Assembly: GCF_020497125.1 (NCBI RefSeq)
Contig: NC_059079.1
Location: 12,791,553-12,855,552, forward strand
From: Mauremys mutica
Lineage: Eukaryota > Chordata > Testudines > Geoemydidae
DNA: 64,000 nt
Direction: 5' to 3'
Part shown: piece after piece, positions 57,771 through 64,000 of the stretch
How the letters are laid out: every line of letters begins with the position of its first letter
Numbering within the stretch: position 1 is the first letter of the stretch
The notes under the pieces: model-generated
What the model was told of the DNA's origin: nothing
Databases searched by the model: none
Seen by the model: only the letters and a program-made list of their open reading frames with translations
Program-made: the position numbers and the translations under genes

Positions 57771-60395
57771 AGGAAACTCATAATATCAAGCTGGGGATAG
57801 CAAACTCACCCAACACTTCTACTCGAAGCTCTGGCCTTTGTTCAATATGCTCATACTTGGTTTCACTAGAAGCATAGCCAAGTGCTGCGCGTTAAGCAGA
57901 GCAGTGATCTGCGTGGGACTTGTAAGCTGGGCTGCACGTCCCTTTGGAAGCAGCGAATCTGTGAGCACGGCGAGTGTCCTGTGGAGCAGGGGCTGGACGC
58001 TCCAGGGAGATGCTTGGAGGTCGGGCTGGGCCTATGGCTGCAGAGCGACAGCAGGGCCTGCGAGGCCTAGAGGGGAATGCTGGGGTTGCCTGTGGCCTAT
58101 GGGTTGAGGAGCTGGCCCACAACAGGCACAGACAAGATGTGGTGAGGCTAAGGGCAGGGGGTAGGGAGGTGCCTCCCAGCCCTGCGAAGCATCGGCCGCC
58201 CTCCCCCTTTGAGAACAAGCCGCTGTACACCAGAGAGCCTCAGCAGCCCCGCCCCACTGTCCCCGGTGCACCCGGAGCACTCCCAGTACTAGGGGTGACG
58301 GGACGGATGGCTGTGTCCGAGGGCCTCGCTTCTGTGATCCTAGCAAAGCACCTCAGCGAGCTGGGCCACGGGAGCGCGTGAGCAAGACCTTGTCTCCCCA
58401 TCAGACTGTGCCCATTTGGGTGCTTTGTTTCGCAGGGCTAAGGACTCGGTGATGTATGCACCACAGGCCTTGCAGGGAGGGATTTATACCAAGGGCTGCC
58501 ACTATCTGTCAGCTTCCAGACACACGGACAGCGCGGGGCCTCTCGGGTATTCCCACAAGCTGACTCCAGCAGCCAGCCTCACCGCCTAGGTCACCCGGCC
58601 CCCAACAGGTGGAAGCAACAACTTAGCAACTGTGTGGTTCCCTGGCTGGAATCCCTACCTGCCAGCCCCACCTGAGCCATTCAGCAGCCTGGCTCGGGAG
58701 CCAGGGCTTTGGCGCACGGGAACCAGCGCACGGCTTGCTTTCTGGCCAGCAAGCCGCAGCCCCCACCCCAGGGTTCATACAAGATGGGTTCAGGCTGGAA
58801 ATTGAACCTCACGTACACACACAAATGCCCAATTCCCCTGTCCACATCCCTCAACCCAGCCTCTCTGGGTCTTTAATCCGCCTGTTCCCCTATGTTCTAA
58901 CGCCCTTTCCCTGCAGTATCCTGCCCGTCACATTCTCCCCTCATTACACTGCCTTCCTCCCTGCGCCCTGTCTTACCTTCCTCCCCGTAAGCCGACCTGT
59001 CTGGGCCCTGGCTCCCCAAGTTCCCTCATCCCTCACTACCTGCCTCCTGGACCACACACACTGATCGGGAGACAGCGACTTCCAACCCACTGTAAACAGG
59101 AGGGATGGGGACAGTCTTACTAGGGTTGCCTCACCTCCACTTGAGAATCGTGTAGGGAACTGGTGGGGGGGCCACATTAGCTGAGCACAGCCTGGCTCCA
59201 TCCTCACCTGGTATTAGCCAGGTCTGAGCAGGCTACCAGCCTCAGGGCACCTCTCGATGGCCATGCACGGCAGGCCCTCTGCCTCAGTTTCCCCACCTGA
59301 TCTGGTGGTTTACATGGCTCAGCCCTCCAGCCAGGTCACTACAACACTTCAGTCCCCTTCCCGGGGGAACAGAAGCCAGCGTCCCAGTCCAAACACAACA
59401 TAAAGGAACGATTGGCCCAAATGGGCTCAGCACTCATCCCCTTTATTCATCCATTCACCCCGCTGGGCTCAGCTCTCATTCACTCTCCTACCTCTTCTGG
59501 TGAGACACCCCACTGCCAGGGTCTATCAGGTCCCCAGGTACTTCCAAATCGTTCCTTGTCAATGCCTGTCTTCCCTCCAGGCAGGCTCGATCAGGCACCA
59601 ATCCTGGCTCAGCTCCAGGCTAGGCTCTTCTCTCACCACATGAATGTTATTGATCTGTGCTCCTCGTAGCCCAACCCCCAGCTGAGCAGGGCCTTCCTCC
59701 CTTCAGACCTGGCACCCTACAGGTGTAGCAGGAGGGGCTGATTGGGCCTACAGCGGCACATTAACCCTTCCAGGTCTGCCTGGGGTCTGTGCGAAATGGA
59801 CAAGAGGCAGAGAATTGGCAGCAAAAGGATTGGTGGCTCCCCTCAGTTACCCCGCCTGATTTCTGATGTCACATGGGCTCGGACAAGTCACCCCTTCTGT
59901 CTTCTCATTATGCTAATTGATTTGTTTTAACAAGGTGAGTGGTCAAGTCCTGCCCCAGTAAGACTTGCATGCGCTCGGGACTTTAAATCAAAGCCATCTT
60001 TATACCAGATGGTGTTGTTGCCCCTTCAGCTGAGCTGTGAGTTCCGATTTGCTGCAAAGGTCCATTTAATGTTATTGCTTTTGCACCCGAATGTCCGAAC
60101 CCAGAGCCTGATGCTGCAGCTGTTGTGAAGCACAGATTTTCACAGGGGCCTAAGGCAGTTTGGCACCAAAGTCCCACTGAGTTTCAATGGGTTTTGCTAC
60201 CTAACTCCATTGGGCTCTTTTGAAAATCTCATCTTACATCAATAGCAAGGTTCCTACTGACTTCAATAAGAGCAAGCTCAGCCTCTGGTAATAGCTCATT
60301 TGTACCAAAGAGAAGCTGGTGTGATTATCTCAGTGTTGCTCAGCACATGGTATTTAGACCAAAGGACTGGGAAATATAAATAAGGTAATTTTAAA
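57771..60395. other. Intergenic, no gene seen
   Basis: GC-rich stretch around 57950-58350 with overlapping open frames on both strands, none with a domain. Pyrimidine-rich stretch at 58840-59040. No exon of PCSK9 or any neighbour was recognised. Confidence 0.5.
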
Positions 60396-60399
60396 TGTA

Positions 60400-60640
60400 A
60401 AATATTATTATTATTTCTTAATATTATCACATAACCCCCTCTTCTCTTTAGCCACAGCAGAGCCTAGAGGTGCAAACACATAGGAGACAGTCCCTGCCCT
60501 GAAGAGCTTACAGTCTAAATAGACATGTTAGAGGGGAAACTGAGGCACAGATAGGTGAAGTGACTTCCCCAAGGTCACCCAAAAGGTCAGTGGCAGTGCT
60601 GGGAACAGGATGCAGGTCTCCCGAGGCCCAGTGTATTGAA
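60400..60640 (-). repeat. SINE-like repeat with (ATT)n tract
   Basis: 'ttattattatttcttaatat' leads to 'acagtccctgccctgaagag', 'cttacagtctaaatagacat' and 'actgaggcacagataggtga', 'cccaaggtcacccaaaaggt'. This is a composite MIR/L2-like repeat, with the 'actgaggcacagataggtga' and 'cccaaggtcaccc' segments in antisense order. Confidence 0.55.
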
Positions 60641-61478
60641 CAAATCTGCCTCTCTGAATGAGCCCTCCAATATACTGTATATTTTGGACTAAACTACGAT
60701 AAATTTTTGAAGGCGTCCTGCCTCAAAGATGCTCTGTATAAATACATTGTCCTCATGCAGATATGTTAAACATTTCCTAATGGTTTGGTAGCAAAGATTT
60801 GCAAAGAAATCCTGACAGCTGCCCAGAAATATAGACCAGAACACTGGAAGAAAAAAATCATTGCAGTGTGTGACGCGTCTGTAAAAATTCCTAAACAGGA
60901 TTAGAGTCCTTCATGAAAATTCATCTCCAGAGTAAGCCCATAAGCGACTTACAAACCCCTTCCTCTGAAAACTGGCGTTTAGCTTCCACCTTTGATTTGC
61001 CAGGTCTCTCACTAATGCATGGAAAGTCTCAGTTAGATTTTTGTTATCAACAGCAAAAATAAAATATCCTGAGCAGAATATATTAGGGTTAGAGAGGGAT
61101 CTCTTCCTCCGTCTCTCTGTAATGTTATTACACTTGAACCTTGCTAATTCTTTGCTCCTGTGCAAACATAGGAGCCACAACATGTTATCAGTTTTTAAGG
61201 AGACTTCCCGAATGAAATTCCCCCAGCTGACCCCCCATAAATGTCACAAAAGACTAGTGGGGGTGGTCCATTTCTCAGCAAAGGTTTAATAGTACTGAGT
61301 TGCAATTGGCTGTCATATTATAATGATTTGCCTAAAAATAGTAATGCGCAGTGTTACTTGGCGTCTGGTTTGTTTTGTATCGAGAGAGATTCCGTTTAAA
61401 GGTATATCACGGACCAAAGTTTCTTTCTTTTCGTTTCTTTCCTTGGTGCAAAGCACTGAATTGTCATGTTGAGGGTTC

Positions 61479-62012
61479 CAGATTTGTCATGGAATTTTTT
61501 ATTAAAAAAATCACAGTCGTGGTAAATTTAGTAAAAGTCGTGTCGGCGCCATGATTTTTGATTAAAAAAAATGCCCTGACAAATGAAGGGGTACTGACTA
61601 CCCCCAGCAACATCCGCTGCCCCAGCACCCCAACCCTAATCCTGGCTTAGAAGGGAAGGGAGGCAGGGGCTGGAGAATGAACCCACCCACACTCATCCTG
61701 GGCAGTGGTGGCTCCTGTGCCCCGTAGAGCTGAACCTGGCTCTCTGCTTCAGGTGCTGGAACTTGGTATGCTGGATTGCAGCGCCACTTAGGTTTGGCCT
61801 GCTGCCTTGCTCCTCGCCATCATGATGCATTGGTGGCTGGCCCAAATCTGAGACCCCACAACTGGGTTGCAATGCCCAGAGTGGGGAGGTAGGCCCAGCC
61901 CCACGGGACAGGAGCTGCAGCTGCAGGGTAAGTCACGGACACACAAGAAGATCATGGTCAAAAAGGAAAATCACACTATCCATGAATTTTTTTTTCAGCC
62001 ATGACAAACCTG
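61479..62012. repeat. TIR-like repeat of the 'tttgtcatgg' family
   Basis: The ends CAGATTTGTCATGG and CAGGTTTGTCATGG (other strand) are inverted, with 13 of 14 bases matching. The outer parts are rich in 'aaaaatcac' and 'gtcatgg' motifs and the middle is GC-richer. About 534 bp; likely non-autonomous. No target duplication was found. Confidence 0.55.
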
Positions 62013-62019
62013 CAGCTGT

Positions 62020-63190
62020 AATCATGTTGCATGTAAACGTACACAGATCCTGCTGCCCTACTGTGGTTCATTGCTAGGGACAGTTTGCCAATGTCACCTC
62101 CTGGTGATGGCTTTTCTGTTGTCTTATGTGGGTTACTCTGCAGGTTGCCAGTGATGGGTCTGGGTTTGCTGTTCACTTGTTCAAAGGAGCAGGTGCAGCA
62201 AAGTGCTAACTAAGATAGATACATAGAGCATGTTCTGGTGGGCTGACTGGGTTCTCTTATCATGACGTTATTAATGTTTCCTGGGGACGGCTTTTATCTC
62301 ACTCCAAATGTAGCTAGATCTTTGCAGGGATTAGTTTGCAGGTCACTCTGGATTTTATGGAGCAGCCCTTTTATTTTGTCTGCCTTAATCCTAGGGTTTT
62401 ACAGTAGGTGAGGTGCGACAAGGAAAGCACTGAATCCCTGCCCTGAGGGTCATGCAGAACTGCACTAGCTGGTTTTAAGGTTCATTCTTTTCCAAAGCTT
62501 CTACTACTATTTTTGTCTTTTCTGGGACATCAGGATGTCAACATAACTGCTGCCCCTCCTCTGGACTGTTTATCTGGTGGACTGTGTGTTCTAGTAATGG
62601 ACTTTGTTAACCCTTTATTTTTGCTAGCTAATTAAAAAAACAACCAAATTCATTTTCCCATGCTCTGTCTTATTTATAGGACTTGCAGTCAGGAGGCTTG
62701 TCCCTAGCTGGGCTAATTTGGTATGTCTGTGTACGTTGCTGTTTTAATGTTAGCATTTGCTTGTGGCTAGGCTCAATACGATTGTGTGATACGCCTGCGT
62801 TACCCTTGGAAAATATACTTTCCTGGGATCAAAGTGCTGGGAAAATGTTAATTTATTATACCCTGGAGAAATGGAATCAACTATTTCTTGTATGTGGTAG
62901 CAATGGAATAACCCCCAGTAGGGGTGTTTGCGAGTTTGTAATATGTGTACATAAAACTGCATGCACATTACAAGTATAAAATATAGCAATGTCTATTACA
63001 TGCAATCACTGCTGAGGTGCATTTAATTAGACTGTTCTCCTTTGTGTATTTGGAGTGGATCATGCACAGAAAAATTTGCATTTTTCTTCCTCAAGCTGTG
63101 AATGGTTTTTTTTTTTTGTTTAAATAATCTTGTAATATGACGCCAGGAAAGAAAAAAGGGGCAGAAACCTGATCTCAATGGATAAGTAAA
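62020..63190 (+). other. PCSK9 distal 5' flank, no gene seen
   Basis: Mostly AT-rich with no conserved frame. The T-run at 63107-63118 precedes the regulatory block at 63197. Confidence 0.5.
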
Positions 63191-63196
63191 ACTCCA

Positions 63197-63209
63197 ATTA
63201 ATGTTTAAC
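63197..63209 (+). promoter_or_regulatory. PCSK9: HNF1-like site, PCSK9 promoter
   Basis: ATTAATGTTTAAC matches the palindromic HNF1 consensus GTTAATNATTAAC at 10 of its 12 fixed positions. The human PCSK9 promoter has GTTAATGTTTAAT at the equivalent place, just upstream of its SRE. HNF1-alpha drives liver expression there; the same role here is inferred. Confidence 0.8.
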
Positions 63210-63236
63210 AAGCTAGAATGGTCCGATGGGACAATA

Positions 63237-63246
63237 GTGGCGTGAT
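63237..63246 (+). promoter_or_regulatory. PCSK9: Sterol regulatory element, PCSK9 promoter
   Basis: GTGGCGTGAT is identical to the SRE of the human PCSK9 promoter, the SREBP-2 site that raises expression when sterols are low. It starts 297 bp before the ATG (about 337-345 in human), with 27 bp between the HNF1 site and the SRE, as in human. Confidence 0.88.
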
Positions 63247-63259
63247 CCGGCACATCCAC

Positions 63260-63910
63260 GCCCAAAAGATTTCGGGAAGCACGTGGAAATCTGAGGGGGG
63301 GGGGGGCGGAGTGGCAACACCGAGTGTGTGTGTGAGGGGAGCACTTGCCATTCGCTAATCCGGCTCAGCCGCAGCAGCAGCAGCTGGCGGAGCAGCTTGC
63401 GTTCCCCACGGAGCTCTGCCCGCGCGCCCCCAAAGGCTCCGCGCTAGCCGGGTTCTAGGCTCCGCCTCGCGCCTCCCGGCCGGGTTCTAGGCTCTGCGGC
63501 GCCCGAGCCCTGGGTTCTAAGGCTCCCGGGAGCATGGGCCGCTGCCCCCGCGCGCTGCTGCTGCTGCTGGGCACGCTGGCCCTGCTGGCCCCGGGCCGCG
63601 CCGCGGAGGATGAGTACGACGAGCTGGTGCTGTCCTTCCCCTCCGAGGAGGAGAACCAGACGGAGGTCGCGAAGCACCTGGGCTCGGCCGCTTTCTACAG
63701 GACGAGCAAGGTGAGCGGCGCCGGGGCAGGCGGCAGAGGGGGCTGGGTCGCGGGCGAGGGGCACGTAGCCCGCGGCGCCCTGGGGAAGGGAGCTGGAGCC
63801 TGGGCAGCGCCCCGGGGGCCGCCGAGCACCAGAGCACGCGGCCGGGGAGCCGCCTGGTGCCGAAGAGGCGCTTGAGCTGCTCAGCCCAGGGCGAGACAGG
63901 GGAGCCCCGG
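63260..63910. promoter_or_regulatory. PCSK9: CpG-rich promoter and first-exon region of PCSK9
   Basis: A sharp rise in G+C and CpG starts near 63260, with a long G-run and GC box ('gggggcggag', 63303-63312) that could bind Sp1. There is no TATA box. The region spans the presumed start site and exon 1. Confidence 0.75.
63534..63710 (+). CDS. PCSK9: PCSK9, proprotein convertase subtilisin/kexin type 9, exon 1 (partial gene)
   Basis: PCSK9 is a secreted, self-cleaved subtilase that binds the LDL receptor and sends it to lysosomes. Exon 1 encodes residues 1-59 (donor AAG|GTGAGC, phase 0). It holds a signal peptide (Leu-rich 7-19, likely cut after A23) and the acidic start of the prodomain, AEDEYDELVL, which in human restrains LDL-receptor binding. 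Human reads YEELVLAL, and the exon ends at an equivalent Lys. Y28 corresponds to the sulfated Tyr38 of human; P36 sits where human has R46. An NQT glycosylation sequon (N41-T43) is present that human exon 1 lacks. The catalytic and C-terminal exons lie beyond the window. The upstream neighbour BSND and the SRE/HNF1 promoter support the call. Confidence 0.96.
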
Positions 63911-64000
63911 GGGCAAGGCACGAGGCCGGGCGAGCTGCTTTCTGGTTCTGCCTCTGGCTCCTCGGCTGATCTTGGGCAGGTCCCTTAGCCGCGTGGTGCC

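Noticed and set aside
59200..62980. Alternative upstream exons of PCSK9 or a gene between BSND and PCSK9
   Set aside because: No frame with domain, conservation hint and splice signals; the region is repeats and AT-rich DNA.
1..64000. CRISPR array, operon or bacterial features
   Set aside because: The window is vertebrate nuclear DNA; no regularly spaced short repeats of that type occur.

Overview
This is a nuclear segment from a non-avian reptile, most likely a turtle. The evidence is an amniote gene order (TMEM61, BSND, PCSK9, all on the + strand), long introns, several 5'-truncated CR1 LINEs, many MIR/CORE-type SINE remnants, a PIF/Harbinger element of the 'GTCTACACTA'-ended kind that is common in turtles, and several hAT-type MITEs. 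The turtle assignment is inference from repeat style; no database search was made.

Layout. Positions 1-10,400 are gene-free repeat sea: SINEs, a CR1, and a terminal-inverted-repeat element at 2305-3517 with a C-rich minisatellite inside. A possible non-coding first exon of TMEM61 ends at 10,798. TMEM61 has its coding exons at 16,262-16,611 and 22,534-22,819 (211 aa). Between them lies a second minisatellite-bearing element (19,189-20,044) with an 8-bp target duplication. Positions 22,820-38,380 are intergenic and dominated by a 4.8-kb Harbinger transposon (28,854-33,677). It keeps both of its genes: a Myb/SANT-like protein with one phase-matched intron, and a DDE transposase with its catalytic residues. 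It is flanked by a perfect TAA duplication inside an older retroposon that has its own 13-bp duplication. A CR1 with most of its reverse transcriptase lies at 35,522-37,370.

BSND (barttin) is complete in four exons at 38,381-46,039 (324 aa, all intron phases compatible) with an ATTAAA polyadenylation signal. Positions 46,266-63,190 hold no gene I can support, only CR1, SINE, MITE and tRNA-like repeats. The window ends in the CpG-rich promoter and first exon of PCSK9 (63,534-63,710). The promoter has an HNF1-like site and an exact copy of the human PCSK9 sterol regulatory element, spaced as in humans.

Together the genes are a small membrane-protein pair followed by a secreted regulator. TMEM61 and barttin share a two-helix plan and probably arose by tandem duplication. 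Barttin is the beta subunit of ClC-K chloride channels in kidney and inner ear. PCSK9 controls LDL-receptor turnover and is under sterol control.
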